This document shows positions 10,401 to 19,934 of a stretch of 64,000 nt of DNA, piece after piece. The stretch is from Lates calcarifer (taxonomy: Eukaryota > Chordata > Actinopteri > Centropomidae): contig NC_066853.1 in the NCBI RefSeq assembly GCF_001640805.2, forward strand, positions 28,040,378-28,104,377. The letters are read 5' to 3'. Numbering within the stretch: the first letter of the stretch is position 1; each line of letters starts with the position of its first letter. The position numbers were made by a program, and so were the translations under genes. Under the pieces are notes generated by a model that was not told where the DNA came from, ran no database searches, and saw only the letters and a list, made by a program, of their open reading frames with translations.

Positions 10401-13028
10401 AGACATGGAGGTCCACAAGGATCAGTGCTTGAACCAATCCTCTTCTGTATATGCTTTCCTTGGGCAATATTATCAGAAAACACTCCATAAATTTCCATTG
10501 TTATGCAGATGATACACAGCTTTATCTGTCAATGGAACCTGATGAAACCAATCATCTAGCCAAACTCCAAGCTTGTCTTAGGAGCATTAAAATCTGGATG
10601 ACAAGCAACTTCTTAGTACTAAACTCAGATAAAACTGAAATCATTATAATTGGTCCTGAACACATCAGAAACAAACTTTCTAATGATGCAGCTCCACTAG
10701 ATGGCATTGCCCTGGCTCCCAGCTCCACTGTAAAGAATCTGGGAGTCATCTTTGATCAGGATATGTCCTTTAACTCACACATAAAACAAATTTCTAGGAC
10801 TGCATTTTTGATCTGTGTAACATCTCCAAAATTAGACATTTTCTGTCCCAAAAAGATGCAGAAAAACTAGTCCATGCATTTGTTACTTCTAGGCTGGACT
10901 ACTGTAATTCATTATTATCAGGCTGCCCCAACAAGTCTCTAAAGACTCTGCAGCTGATTCAAAATGCTGCAGCACGATTACTGACAGGAACTAGGAAAAG
11001 AGACCATATTTCTCCTGTGTTAGCCTCTCTACATTGGCTCCCAGTCAAATCCAGAGTAGAATTCAAAATCCTCCTCCTCACATACAAAGCCCTTAATGGT
11101 CAGGCTCCATCTTACCTTAAAGATCTCATAGTCCCCTACAATCCCACCAGGACTCTGCGCTCCCAAAATGCTGGTTTACTGGTGGTTCCCAGAGTTTCCA
11201 AGAGTAGAATGGGAGGCAGAGCCTTCAGTTATCAGGCTCCTCTACTGTGGAACCTTCTCCCAGTTTTGGTTCGGGAGGCAGACACCCTCTGCACCTTTAA
11301 GAGTAGGCTTAAAACCTTCCTCTTTGATAAAGCTTATAGTTAGGGTTGGCTCAGGCTTGAACCATCCCTTAGTTATGCTGCTATAGGCCTAGACTGCCGG
11401 GAGATCTCCCATGATGCAATGAGCCCCCCCCCTTCCACTCAATACGGATTCATATCCCATGTTACATGTTACTAACTCAATATCTCCCCTTTCCTGTAGT
11501 ATTGTGCTCTTCCGTCTCTGTCTCCTCTTCTGTCTCTTTCTGCAGGTATTTCTGCCTCTGGAGCTGTAGGGTCTGATCTGTGATGACAAGTCTCCTGCTG
11601 CTCCTACAACTCCACTCAACACCTGCTGCTAGAATTAGAAATTACTTACATAGCTATTAGTTGTATTGCTGTGTTAACAGTTAATACTTTAATTATCACT
11701 ACTATCATTACTACTGCTGTATTACTGGCCTCATCTTACATCTGATATGGAACCTGTGTTATGCTATGTCCCCCCCCCCCTCCTTCTTAACCTAACTGGT
11801 CGAGGCAGATGGCCGCCCACCCTGAGTGCGGTTCTGCTCAAGGTTTCTGCCTCTTAAAAGGAAGTTTTTCCTTGCCAATGTCGCCTAGTGCTTGATCATG
11901 GTGGGATTTGTTGGGTCTCTCTCTGTAAATACCTATTTTAAAGAGTACGGTCTAGACCTGCTCTATATGAAAAGTGCCTTGAGATGACTGTTGTTGTGAT
12001 ATGGCGCTATATAAATAAAATTGAACTGAATTAAATTGAATTCTTCTCATGGGGCAGCTTGACTTGTAACAGTCAAGTGCTCGCTCATCAATTCTTGGCA
12101 AGTTTCAAATATTACCTACCCACTCTTCAACATCGAAAAAATGGAAAGTGGATAACCCTAACCTCACCTTGAATACAGCTGTCAGTTTTCGGCTGGTTGT
12201 GGACTCCCACCTTCCTCATGCCTTGTGGCCTATAGGAAAGGTTCAGAAATTGCTCCCAAGCTCAGATAGCAGTGTCAGCGTGGCGGAAATGGGGAAAAAA
12301 AAGGGGGAAAAACCTATGTGCTGTCCTGTCAGTCAGCTAGTTTCCCTTACAAGGATCCAGGATGAAGACCCAGACTCTCATTATACATCACCATAAGGAT
12401 TTTCCTCTAAGTCAAATATGTACATATTTGAGGGGCAGCTGTGGAAAATCCCCCTTCTACTCCTCCTCCTACACTTCACCTGGCCCACTGCTGCCTTAAG
12501 ATTCGAGTTAGTATTTAGGATATCCTTTGTTAGTTTAACCTTTGAAATGTTAGATTGTGCCATATGACTGGTATTATGTGTTATTTCTATTTTCTGTCAG
12601 ATACACAATTTTACAAACTTATTAAACTAAAGAAAAGAAATGCAGTGTTCTTCATGCTCCTTTGTCCTAACCGGCAAGCCATTGAGTTGTCCTATCCTGC
12701 AGTCAGATACAGATAGGACACAGTCCCCACTTTAAAAATCCTTTGAAAATTCTGTTTGTACATTACCTCTTCTTCTCCAGCATGGTCCCTCTTGGATGGT
12801 GTAGGAGAGGTTGATGAACTCCAGGTCCACAGCTGAGCGTTTGGGTAGGTGGGAGAAACGCTGGGCTTCAGTGATCTCGTTGTCAACCTTCTTCAGTTGG
12901 GTCAACATGGATGACTCCTGCTGCTGCTGAGGCTGAAGCTGAGCTAGAGGTTGGCCTTCTCTGTTACACATGATGGCCTCCTCCATGGGGATACTCACAG
13001 ACTCAGGTTCCAATGCCCTATTGTCCAT
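1264..13028 (-). CDS. abcg4: ABC transporter ABCG4-like, 5' half (8 coding exons in window)
   Basis: Half-size ABC transporter of the ABCG1/ABCG4 group, a membrane protein family linked to sterol efflux; it works as a dimer. Eight minus-strand exons with consensus GT/AG borders join without frame breaks into 363 codons (family length is about 650). Visible in order: N-terminal tail with a Gln-rich run (residues 33-37), the ABCG motif [15 protein letters not shown] (54-68), Walker [10 protein letters not shown] (110-118), signature LSGGQ (209-213), Walker B VMFFDE (229-234), D-loop SGLDS (237-241), switch His 266, then [16 protein letters not shown] and the start of a Cys/Gly/Asn-rich linker. 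[19 protein letters not shown] and [10 protein letters not shown] fit ABCG4 better than ABCG1. The six-helix membrane domain is off the left edge. The ATG at 13028 is the first in its exon, just after an acceptor. Odd: Cys 214 replaces the Arg normally following LSGGQ. Identification is strong; the a/b paralogue is not resolved. Confidence 0.95.
1517..1631 (-). CDS. abcg4: abcg4 exon, end of nucleotide-binding domain
   Basis: A 115-bp exon encoding [13 protein letters not shown] through [10 protein letters not shown] (residues 279-316) plus one base of Ile 317. Acceptor ttcttccacag, donor gtatgt. The NPADF motif closes the ABCG nucleotide-binding domain. Confidence 0.92.
1794..1917 (-). CDS. 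abcg4: abcg4 exon with D-loop and switch His
   Basis: A 124-bp exon for residues 237-278, from [15 protein letters not shown] to AKLFEMFDK, with the H-loop His 266 in CTIHQPSAK. Acceptor ctctgtttag, donor gtatgc. Phase 0 exit. Confidence 0.93.
1918..3470. other. abcg4 intron, no recognised element
   Basis: First part of the 2.8-kb intron between the D-loop and signature exons. AT-rich, with no exon, repeat family or RNA gene that I can identify. Confidence 0.5.
3475..4390. repeat. MITE-like repeat pair with terminal palindrome
   Basis: A segment at about 3690-3770 (TTGGTAATAGTTGT, then GGGTGTGCTTTAACGTCATT, TGAGCACCTCAGTGAT) recurs at about 4262-4340. The second copy is followed by its own inverse, giving a near-perfect palindrome at about 4303-4382 with arms of about 29 bp. 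This looks like a non-autonomous DNA element in an abcg4 intron. The superfamily cannot be told from sequence alone. Confidence 0.6.
4714..4859 (-). CDS. abcg4: abcg4 exon with ABC signature and Walker B
   Basis: A 146-bp exon for residues 189-236 plus two bases of Ser 237. It contains [14 protein letters not shown] and VMFFDEPT. The codon after LSGGQ is TGT (complement of 4782-4784), giving Cys where ABC proteins almost always have Arg. A single C-to-T change at a CpG in a CGT codon would explain it. Donor gtgaga, acceptor ctctacag. Confidence 0.93.
5200..5420 (+). repeat. 3' end of a LINE-like element
   Basis: It ends in CTTCCTGGTTAAATAAAGGC followed by an A-rich tail, an ending found in teleost non-LTR retroelement fragments. 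No reverse transcriptase remains. It sits in the abcg4 intron between 4860 and 5631. Confidence 0.4.
5632..5682 (-). CDS. abcg4: abcg4 51-bp micro-exon
   Basis: Short in-frame exon encoding [17 protein letters not shown] (residues 172-188). Acceptor ctgctgcag, donor gtgagc. It lines up with the ABCG4 helical-subdomain segment VSANLKL and restores continuity between the flanking exons. It is too short to stand out as an open frame. Confidence 0.9.
5978..6110 (-). CDS. abcg4: abcg4 exon with Q-loop
   Basis: A 133-bp exon for residues 127-171, from [13 protein letters not shown] through [19 protein letters not shown] to AREAMM. It contains the Q-loop Gln 156. Acceptor tgctgcccag, donor gtgagt. 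The phase agrees with both neighbours. Confidence 0.92.
6363..6480 (-). CDS. abcg4: abcg4 exon with Walker A
   Basis: A 118-bp exon bounded by gttgctag and gtgagag. It encodes residues 88-126 plus two bases of Arg 127, with the P-loop GPSGAGKST complete. Lys 116 and Ser 117 are the nucleotide-binding residues. Confidence 0.92.
6812..7095. mobile_element. DNA-transposon remnant
   Basis: It starts with GGTGTTGGGCCACCATGAGT and contains ATTCTACAAGTCTCTGGAAC, features I associate with an old, abundant fish DNA-transposon family. The first 28 bases recur exactly at about 4912-4939, beside the abcg4 signature exon. No usable transposase frame remains. Confidence 0.45.
7490..7675 (+). pseudogene. 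Tc1-like transposase, N-terminal remnant
   Basis: From the ATG at 7591 the frame reads [18 protein letters not shown], matching the start of Tc1-like transposases (MGKK.LSDF..G.IVGAR). It lies after the subterminal segment (AACATCAGAATGGGG) usual for this family. Similarity stops near 7670, and the catalytic DDE region is missing. Confidence 0.65.
8083..8300 (+). pseudogene. CR1/L2-like LINE reverse transcriptase fragment
   Basis: After an 18-base A-run the frame reads [20 protein letters not shown], then [20 protein letters not shown] and [12 protein letters not shown]. This is the region upstream of and including reverse transcriptase block 1 (YRPVALTSH) of fish non-LTR elements. It ends in a stop at 8296, and the rest of the polymerase is missing. 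It is a different family from the L2 element that starts just to its right. Confidence 0.7.
8579..9504 (+). pseudogene. L2 ORF1, SGNH-esterase type, broken
   Basis: The frame around 8616 has a CNKCL Cys motif and an Ala/Pro-rich segment ([31 protein letters not shown]). Frames around 8942 and 9136 then carry an SGNH/GDSL hydrolase fold: [31 protein letters not shown], and DGLHPTFDG with the Asp/His pair. Such esterase domains are known in ORF1 proteins of CR1/L2 elements. The usual GGND motif reads STND here. At least two frameshifts separate the blocks, and '[19 protein letters not shown]' continues the domain in another frame. Confidence 0.75.
9638..10297 (+). pseudogene. L2 reverse transcriptase, first partial copy
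   Basis: Reads [20 protein letters not shown] (block with the first catalytic Asp), [20 protein letters not shown] and [12 protein letters not shown] with the catalytic YADD. Then a stop and frame loss at about 10099, and homology continues to about 10297. The copy ends abruptly inside the segment encoding VHAFV, where the second copy begins. Confidence 0.85.
10298..11343 (+). pseudogene. L2 reverse transcriptase, second partial copy and C-terminus
   Basis: It restarts at the part of the polymerase encoding [12 protein letters not shown], already present in the first copy, and runs to the true C-terminus. Blocks: [90 protein letters not shown] and [15 protein letters not shown]. Frame breaks lie near 10450 and 10850-11000. 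Overlap with the first copy is about 590 bp at clear but imperfect identity. Confidence 0.85.
12043..12690. other. abcg4 intron, unassigned
   Basis: Between the L2 tail and the first abcg4 coding exon. No exon or repeat family recognised. The open frames here are short and lack any recognisable motif. Confidence 0.5.
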
Positions 13029-13035
13029 ACTCTGT
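12767..13035 (-). CDS. abcg4: abcg4 first coding exon
   Basis: An acceptor (ctcccacag) precedes seven untranslated bases and the ATG at 13028. The exon encodes residues 1-87 (ends CWRRR) and closes with G|gtaatg, splitting a Gly codon that the next exon completes. A 6286-bp intron containing an L2 LINE follows. Ser/Gln-rich residues 33-42 are variable in the family; residues 47-87 carry the conserved ABCG1/4 block. Confidence 0.9.
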
Positions 13036-13655
13036 CTGTGGGAGAAGGGGTAAGGGAAGAGAGCCAGGAAAGAGTGAGATAGAGGAGGTCCAAGGGTACA
13101 AAGGGCAAAAGTGGAGAAAGATGGGAAGTTAGTCATGGCTAATTATCTTTGGGCATGTCTAATTTTATGACCCCAGCTAGGGATTTGGTGCCTTGCTAGC
13201 ATTTTTGGAGGTCATTTAATAAAAAATCTCTCTCCATACTGAAAGAGCAAAACAGCAGAGCACCTGTTCTGTGCATTGTTTATTGCTCACCCAGCAACTA
13301 CAGATCATGAGTGAATGTGACAGTATTTTTGAAAGCTGTTCCACTCACTGTGTCCAAGTGTCCAAGTCCACACTAAATCATTTCTGTAAAATTCAGTGTT
13401 GACATACCAAGATGGTCAAAACAAAAAGATAAGGACAGGTTTTCAGAGCTTACACATGTTCAGTCAGCTATAATGATTATGTGATTTATTAGATAAATTG
13501 TTGGATCCACAGCTATAATTGGGACGAACTGAATGTTAGTGAAGTGAGCATGAATTCTAATGATTATTTCACTAAGGATAAAGATGCGCTATATTAGCAA
13601 CACTGCAATTTGACTGTCTCCATTAGGTGCAGATGGTTAGCTTCAATTTATTCAC

Positions 13656-13902
13656 CTTACTGATCATGGTATTTATGTCCACAATGAGGTTTTGTTTTAA
13701 TCCACCGTTGTGTTTCAGTGCAGGAAGTACTGTGATGCTCTTAGACTGCAGTGAGAAGTCATAGGGAAGATACAGTACAAGCAGTGGATGGTTGGGTGTA
13801 CAAAGCTTTTCAGTAGCAGAGACCAGAGTTTGGATCCTGTCTTCTACTCCAAGTCGGCATTGACTTTTCAATATGTATGCAAACAATCCTGCTTGGAGTT
13901 CC
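13656..13902 (-). CDS. Unidentified candidate internal exon (82 codons)
   Basis: The minus strand shows a pyrimidine-rich acceptor (cttttatcttatag), one base, 82 open codons, then a clean donor (AGTAAG|gtgaat). The open frame extends past both borders to 13970 and 13623. The peptide starts ELQAGLFAYILKSQCRLG, contains TLVSATEKLCTPNHPLLVLY and SITVLPALKHNGGLKQ, and ends DINTMISK. Composition looks like a folded protein, not low complexity. I do not recognise the family. It lies upstream of the first abcg4 coding exon, on the same strand. It could be an exon of a nested gene, part of an old mobile-element gene, or chance. No neighbouring exon was found. Confidence 0.35.
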
Positions 13903-13904
13903 CT

Positions 13905-15150
13905 ATAAGATAAAAGATGCCAGGGGATGATGTTGAAAGAAAAAAATAAATTACATTGATTACATTTCATAGGTAGTCAGTATGAACATTTTGCATTTTA
14001 CAGTGAATATTTTTCAGCTGTTTGATGTAATTAGTTTTGCACAGTCGCATTTTTTCAAATTTTCTGCATTTCTACTTTACTTCTACTTGTTACATTTACA
14101 GGTAACAGTTTAAGCTTAAGCATGACTGTCATCAGACAAAATTCATGCCTACTGTCCTAGCAGGGCTCTAAGCAGCAGAAATATGCAGTCCTCCTTGTGA
14201 TCGCAAGGTGATTAATGATCATCAAAATGGAGATACGTCTAATCTACTTTGTTCTGCACAGACCACTGTAAAAATGGTTCCCAAGTCTGAGGTGGTACAG
14301 TAATTTGTCCTGTTTTGAGACAGAAGTCTCATTTAATCACTCATGCGGTTTGTAATCTCCTTGGGGATTAAAATCAACTTTCTTTTCTACCCTTGATCTA
14401 CTCGGGGCAGGAGGGGGCAAGAATTACTAGCTTGGGAAAAAACTCTGCAGACTCAGGTGCACTACCAACCACAAAGCCAAGTTAATGTATGGGAAATGCC
14501 TGCTCCTTCACTTGCCCTCCAGATCACACCTCCACCTGCCAGCATGGAGAGAGAAGCTGCTGAGAAGTTTTTTCCTGGATGTCAAAGGGTGCTCCTGAGG
14601 AGGAGGCAGTGAAATGGAGAGACATGTTATGTATGCCAATATGAGTCAACTGCACTGTTCTGGATGAGAGGGAAGGTCCACAGAGGGTAGAGAGGAGAAG
14701 CAGAGAACTCAGTGACCTGGGATCATACCACTTCAGATTATCTACAGTACCACTGTTACAAATGCATCTGACTCTAAGACTTGATGCCCTGAATACAGCT
14801 TGATTAAAGCCTCATTAGAATTAAGAATAAAGTGGTCAGGTTCGCATGGCTAAATGGAGGCATCAAAGTGATGATTCATGCCACTTGCCTGATTTAACTG
14901 GAATGAACTCAGAAGTCTAATCTGAATATCTATCCAAAAATAAGTGTAAAATATACATACCCCTGTATACATATGCTCTGAGGTGGTCTTCCTGTTAAAA
15001 ATGGCTCTAGGTCTTCTGAGTATGCTTATTACAACCCACAGTTATGTTTTATTGTTAGGCAACCTCCAGTTGTTAGTTATGGGAACAAAGGAGGGAGTTA
15101 GGTGGCCTGCTGCTAGTAGACTCCTATGGCTTATCTGGGTATACAGGGAC
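13905..15150. other. Putative abcg4 first intron, unassigned
   Basis: No exon, RNA gene or repeat family recognised. The stretch at 14400-14760 is richer in G/C than the flanks, but no reading frame there looks coding. Confidence 0.45.
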
Positions 15151-15153
15151 TAA

Positions 15154-15667
15154 TGCTGCGTTCCCCCTGAAGTTGGAATTCCAACTCAGAAAGTCAGAGA
15201 AACCCCACCAACCCTGACATAAAAATTCAAGATGGCAGCTACTCAATCATAAATACTAGTGAACACTCTGCTAATTTTGCTGTTTATAGCAGTTATATCT
15301 AAATGTGGAACAAATAAATCTGTCATACACACAGTACTGTCCAATGTTTATCTGTCTAACAATTGTTTGCAATAATGATGGCTAGTCCGGTATACATTTG
15401 AAAGGGTTTACATTCATCACTTAACATTTCTTTTTTTAATCAAACAGTTCAATTTGAACTGCGTTTTAAGAACATTTTAAGTGTTTACATTTTAATAACT
15501 GAGATGTTTTTCAGGTGGAGTGCAGATTTGCTTTGAAGTTGTCAGTACTCCAAAAGAGCAACTATAAAAGCTTTGTCAGCATCCATGTTTTCCCGACTTC
15601 CGTTACCCTGAAAGTGACGTGATTCCCATTTCCAAGTTCCGACCTCCGAGGTAAACAGAACGCAGCA
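15154..15667. mobile_element. hAT-like MITE with TGCTGCGTTC termini
   Basis: Terminal inverted repeats TGCTGCGTTC (15154-15163) and GAACGCAGCA (15658-15667) bound a 514-bp AT-rich interior with subterminal GGAATTCCAACTC and CCAAGTTCCGACCTCCGAG motifs. No transposase. A clear 8-bp target duplication is not visible, so the superfamily is tentative. A solitary related terminus lies at 16191-16260. Confidence 0.6.
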
Positions 15668-16190
15668 AAATTACCTTAATAGCCTATATATATATATTAG
15701 CCTATATGGTCCTACAGATGTGAAGACTTGTTGGCTCTGGGTTGTGGGATGAGGGCTAGCTTTTCATCAGCAGCAGTGTGTGTCTGAAAAAAGCTGATAT
15801 TTTCAGACTTTCAGATGTTTGATGTTGACGTCTGTCCATCTATGATTTTATAGAATTATTACAACTTGACTTGTAATGAGTGCACTTAAATACCAATAAT
15901 AACATAGTGAAATATTTTGTTTTATTACGTTTATAATTTTTTTCTTTGTCTTTGCAGGGCAGGGGCTCACGTTAGCGGGGTGGGCCATCTTGCCCACTTC
16001 ATTTTTTTTTCATCTTTCTTTCCCTATCGCCTCAACCAGTTCTCACCACAGTTTCCACTTCCTGTATTTGCGGTTTCAAATTAAAATCCCTGTGTAGAAT
16101 CCGATAATTGCAACTTCATGATGGTGAGTATTCATTTCCAGCTGTCAGTCGCTGCCATAAATTGTATGGCGTAATCACTACTGAGATATT

Positions 16191-16260
16191 GCTGTGTTCC
16201 ATTTGCATTGGTGGTTGGAACTCTGAACTGGGAGTGATGTCACCTCCAAGTTAGCTCAGA
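16191..16260. mobile_element. Solitary terminus related to the 15.15-kb MITE
   Basis: TGCTGTGTTCCATTTGCATT, then GGTTGGAACTC and GGGAGTGATGTCACCTCC, matches the inverted right end of the element at 15154-15667. No partner end found nearby. Confidence 0.5.
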
Positions 16261-16264
16261 AATC

Positions 16265-17265
16265 TGACACTGCAGAGCATCTCTCCTGCCAGGCTGCTGA
16301 CAGTGTTGTTAGTCAGTTAGCCTAGCTGGAAACCCCTGGAGCTGCATTTCCACAAAGATAGGGAGAACTCACCTCACATTGGGACTTATACCTAGTAGAG
16401 GTATCCATCTAGTACACGCAATGCAGGCAGTGTGTCCTGTACAGTAGCAGCCACATACTGTCTTTTCTTTTTGTTGACTGGCTCATAACATTTGGTGTAT
16501 TATCATTTACCATTTACTGACTTTGCCAAATTTAGCTGCCAACATTACACCTCTTTTTGGTCCAATATTGCATTCTATTTTAAACTTTAAAATTTAAATG
16601 TAAATTCCTGCAAACAATATGGATGAGACATTCTGTCCACCCAACTGTACATAAACAAGAATGTATGTTCTGTAGAGGCTGCACATAGAAGTAATAAGTA
16701 CCTGTAAACATGCTGAGAGATGACTCACAGACTGCTTTGAGCCTTGTAAATATGTAAGTATGTTTGAACTGCAAAATTAGTACTGTGTTGTGTTAGCTTG
16801 GATGTTTGCATTTCTGATGACAAAACAGCATGTTGAAAAGCTTTAAACCTTAATTATGGTCTAATTGTTATGGTAATTATGGTCTCTAACCCTAACCATC
16901 AGAGTAAGACTGCTCTTACACAACATGAGAAGACGAAGCTTAAGGATATTAAGATAAGACCAGTAGGTTAACAGGACTGGTCTCTGAGAGCTAATTCACT
17001 GAAGAGGCTTTCACAGAAGAAAAAAATCAGCATACACAGGCTCCATAATCTACCATAGCAATTTTTACATATAAGTTGAAAACAACTGTGGGGATGTGGG
17101 GAAGGTTTGGGGATCCTCTCTCTGTTAGTTCAAATGAAAAGAATTGTTTAAAATAGCATTCTCGTGTGTATTATCAGTTTAAAAACACTTAATCTGTGAT
17201 AATAAAGATTAATAAAGAGAAGGATAAACTACTAGTATTATGTCTATTATAAATAATAGTTAGTT
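16265..17265. other. Putative abcg4 first intron, unassigned
   Basis: AT-rich. No exon, RNA gene or known repeat identified. Confidence 0.45.
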
Positions 17266-17267
17266 GG

Positions 17268-18240
17268 ACAAGTTCTATTTACCTTGTATATGCTTCCCTT
17301 GGGCAACATTATCAGGAATCACTCCATAAACTTCCATTGTTATGCAGATGATACACAACCATATTTGTCTATGAAGCTCAATGAAACAAATCAGTTAGCT
17401 AAACTTCAGGCATGCCAGGGACATTAAGACTTGGTGACCAGCAATTTTCTATTTTGATCTTAGACAAAACCAAAGTTATTGTACTTGGCCTCGAACACCT
17501 CAGAGATACATTTTCTAATGACATAGTTATGCTAGATAGCATTGCCCTGGCCTCCAGCTCCACTGTAAAGAATCCCAAAGTTATCTTTGATCAGGATATG
17601 TCCTTTAGCTCACATATAAAACAAACTTCTAGGACTGCCTTCTTTCACCTGCATAATTTCACCAAACTCAGACATTTTCTGTCTCAAAAGGATGCAGAAA
17701 AACTAGTCCATGCATTTGTTACTTCTAGGCTGGACTACTGTAATTCATTATTATCAGGCTGCCCCAACAAGTCTCCAAAGACTCTGCAGCTGATTCAAAA
17801 TGCTGCAGCATGTTTACTGACAGGAACAGAGACCATATTTCTCCTGTGTTAGCCTCTCTACATTGGCTTCCAGTCAAATCCAGAATAGAATTAAAATCCT
17901 CCTCCTCACCTACAAAGCCCTTAATGGTCAGACACGATCCTATCTTAAAGAGCTTATAGCTCCCTACAATCCCACCAGAACACTGGATTCCCAGAATGCT
18001 AGATTGCTGGTGGCTCCTAGAGTTTCCAAGAGTAGAATGGGAGGCAGAGCCTTCAGCTATCAGGCTCCACTACTGTGGAACCTTCGCCCAGTTTAGGTCC
18101 GGGAGGCAGACACCCTCTTCACTTTTAGGAGTAGTCTTGAAACTTTCCTTTTTGATAAAGCTTATAGTTAGGGTTGGCTCAGGCTTGCTTTATGCTCCTA
18201 TAGGCCTAGACTGCTAGGGGATTTTCCATGATGCACTGAG

Positions 18241-18277
<37 letters not shown>

Positions 18278-18862
18278 ATGGATTCATATTCCATAAATAC
18301 ATGTTACTAACTCGTTATCTTCCCTTTTCTGTAGTTTTGTGTTCTTTTGTCTCTCTCTCTCCTTCTGTCTCTTTCTGCAGGTATATCTGCCTCTGGAGCT
18401 ATAGAGTCTGATCTGTGATGACAAGTCTCCTGCTGCTCCTACAACTCCACTCAACACCTGCTATTATAATTATAAATTATTAGTAGTGCTTCTTGTGTTA
18501 CTGCTACTATTACATTTACGACTTTGTCATTACTATTATTACCTATTATTCTTTTGTATTATTGATACCACTTTACATTTTTACATGAATCTGCACTATG
18601 CTCTCCTGTCGCTATTCCCTTCCCCTCCATCTCTCTCTCTCTCTCTTAACCCAACCGGTTGAGGCAGTCTGTTTCTGCCTCTTAAAAGGAAGTTTTTCCT
18701 TGCCACTGTTGCCTAGTGCTGCTCATGGTGGGAACTGTTGGGTCTCTCTGTAATTATAATAATCTAAAGAGTACAGTCTAGACCTGCTCTATATGAAAAG
18801 TGCCTTGAGATAACTTCTGTTGTGATTCAGCTCTATATAAATAACATTGAATTGAATTGATC
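17268..18862 (+). mobile_element. 5'-truncated L2-type LINE
   Basis: Begins inside the polymerase ([14 protein letters not shown], then [14 protein letters not shown]) and runs through [20 protein letters not shown] and [20 protein letters not shown] to the same 3' UTR and TTGAATTGAATTGA tail as the 8.3-12.0 kb copy. Frameshifts near 17430, 17850 and 18090 break the frame. A (CT)n run at 18244-18274 sits in the 3' UTR where the other copy has a C-run. Confidence 0.88.
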
Positions 18863-18989
18863 ACCTACACTTAGACTGGCATTTTAACTTCTTTCAGTGT
18901 TCAAACACAAACTTAATCTTCAACTTTCTTCAGCACTGTCATTTCAACTGATGAATTCAATATTTATGCCTCTGCACCAGTGACAGTAT

Positions 18990-19235
18990 GGCTGGAGGCA
19001 TTACGTTTCAGGTTGTCCATCCATCTGGCCATCTTTTTGTCTGTATGTCCCATTCTCATTCTCAACACAAAATCTCAGTAATGACTTGAGGGAATTTCTA
19101 TAAATTTGGTACAAATATTCACAAAGATAAACTGAAGGTCAAGATCACTGTGACCTCACAAAATGTGTTTTTGTTCATAACTCAAGAATTCACATACTAA
19201 GTAAGCACAGGACTGGCTGGTGGAGGCATACAGAT
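18990..19235 (+). repeat. Teleost interspersed repeat
   Basis: Contains GGTTGTCCATCCATCTGGCC, TGAGGGAATTTCTATAAATT and AAGATCACTGTGACCTCAC, then TTCATAACTCAAGAATTCA. This string of motifs is typical of an abundant non-coding repeat in perch-like fishes, recalled from memory. No coding potential. Confidence 0.5.
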
Positions 19236-19404
19236 GCAAAGTAGTAATTCTAGTTACATTTAAATTGACGCAACTTCATTCAGTACTTACACTTAACTCT
19301 TAATTTAGTAAATATACTTAAATTGACACTACACTTCCACCTCATTCAATGATTACACTTAAACTGACATTTCAGCATCATTCAGTGCTTTCATCATGAT
19401 TCAG

Positions 19405-19868
19405 TGCTTCAGTGATAGGCTGCTTCACCCAAAGTGTGTGAAGGAGAGGTATCGCAGGTCCTTCCGTCCTGCTGCTGTCAAACTCTACAACCAGCACTGC
19501 TCCTAGTTCACCACATACTCACGTGGACACATTCACTAGGTTCTGCACTTTAATTTATCCATCCTAATCCAAAACAGCTGCTATCAGTCATTCATTGTGA
19601 GCAATTCCATTTCAAAATGTGCAATATCTGTATTTAGTTCATTTTCTGTCTCTATGTATAAAGTCCTGTGTATATTACTCTTCTGTTAATATTTTTTATT
19701 ACATTGTCATGTTTATACTGTTGTGTATATTGTTTATAGCATTATCTTGTTTTTATCTTGTCTTTTACTCGTATTTATGTCTTTTTCTATCTTTTCAATC
19801 ACACGCTGCTGCAACAATGTACATTTCCCCATTGTGGGACTAATAAAGGATTATCTTATTTTATCTTA
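19405..19868 (+). pseudogene. CR1/L2-like LINE, 3' end only
   Basis: Encodes the C-terminus KERYRRSFRPAAVKLYNQHC then a stop at about 19503. The 3' UTR ends TTCCCCATTGTGGGACTAAT AAAGGATTATCTTA with a TTATC-type tail. It is a 5'-truncated copy inserted in the minisatellite. Confidence 0.75.
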
Positions 19869-19934
19869 TCATTTGAAGTAAAACTTTAACTTCATGCGGT
19901 ACTCCCACTTAACTGACACTTCAGCATTTCCAGT

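Larger units (their letters stand above)
8310..12042 (+). mobile_element. L2-type LINE, rearranged, endonuclease deleted
   Basis: Consists of a 5' leader, an ORF1 remnant (about 8579-9504), a short EN-RT linker piece (9510-9610), a first reverse transcriptase piece (9638-10297), a second overlapping piece (10298-11343) and a 3' UTR. The UTR ends in the L2-style tail TGAGATGACTGTTGTTGTGA ... CTATATAAATAAAATTGAA, then TTGAA-type repeats. The endonuclease between ORF1 and the polymerase is gone, and stops and frame breaks make it inactive. It lies in the 6.3-kb abcg4 intron, on the opposite strand to the gene. Confidence 0.85.
18868..19930. repeat. Degenerate minisatellite split by insertions
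   Basis: Units resembling TTCAGTGCTTACACTTAAAC plus TGACATTTCAACAT recur at 18868-18950, 19250-19405 and 19888-19930. Two unrelated repeats (18990-19235 and about 19405-19868) interrupt the array. Confidence 0.5.
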
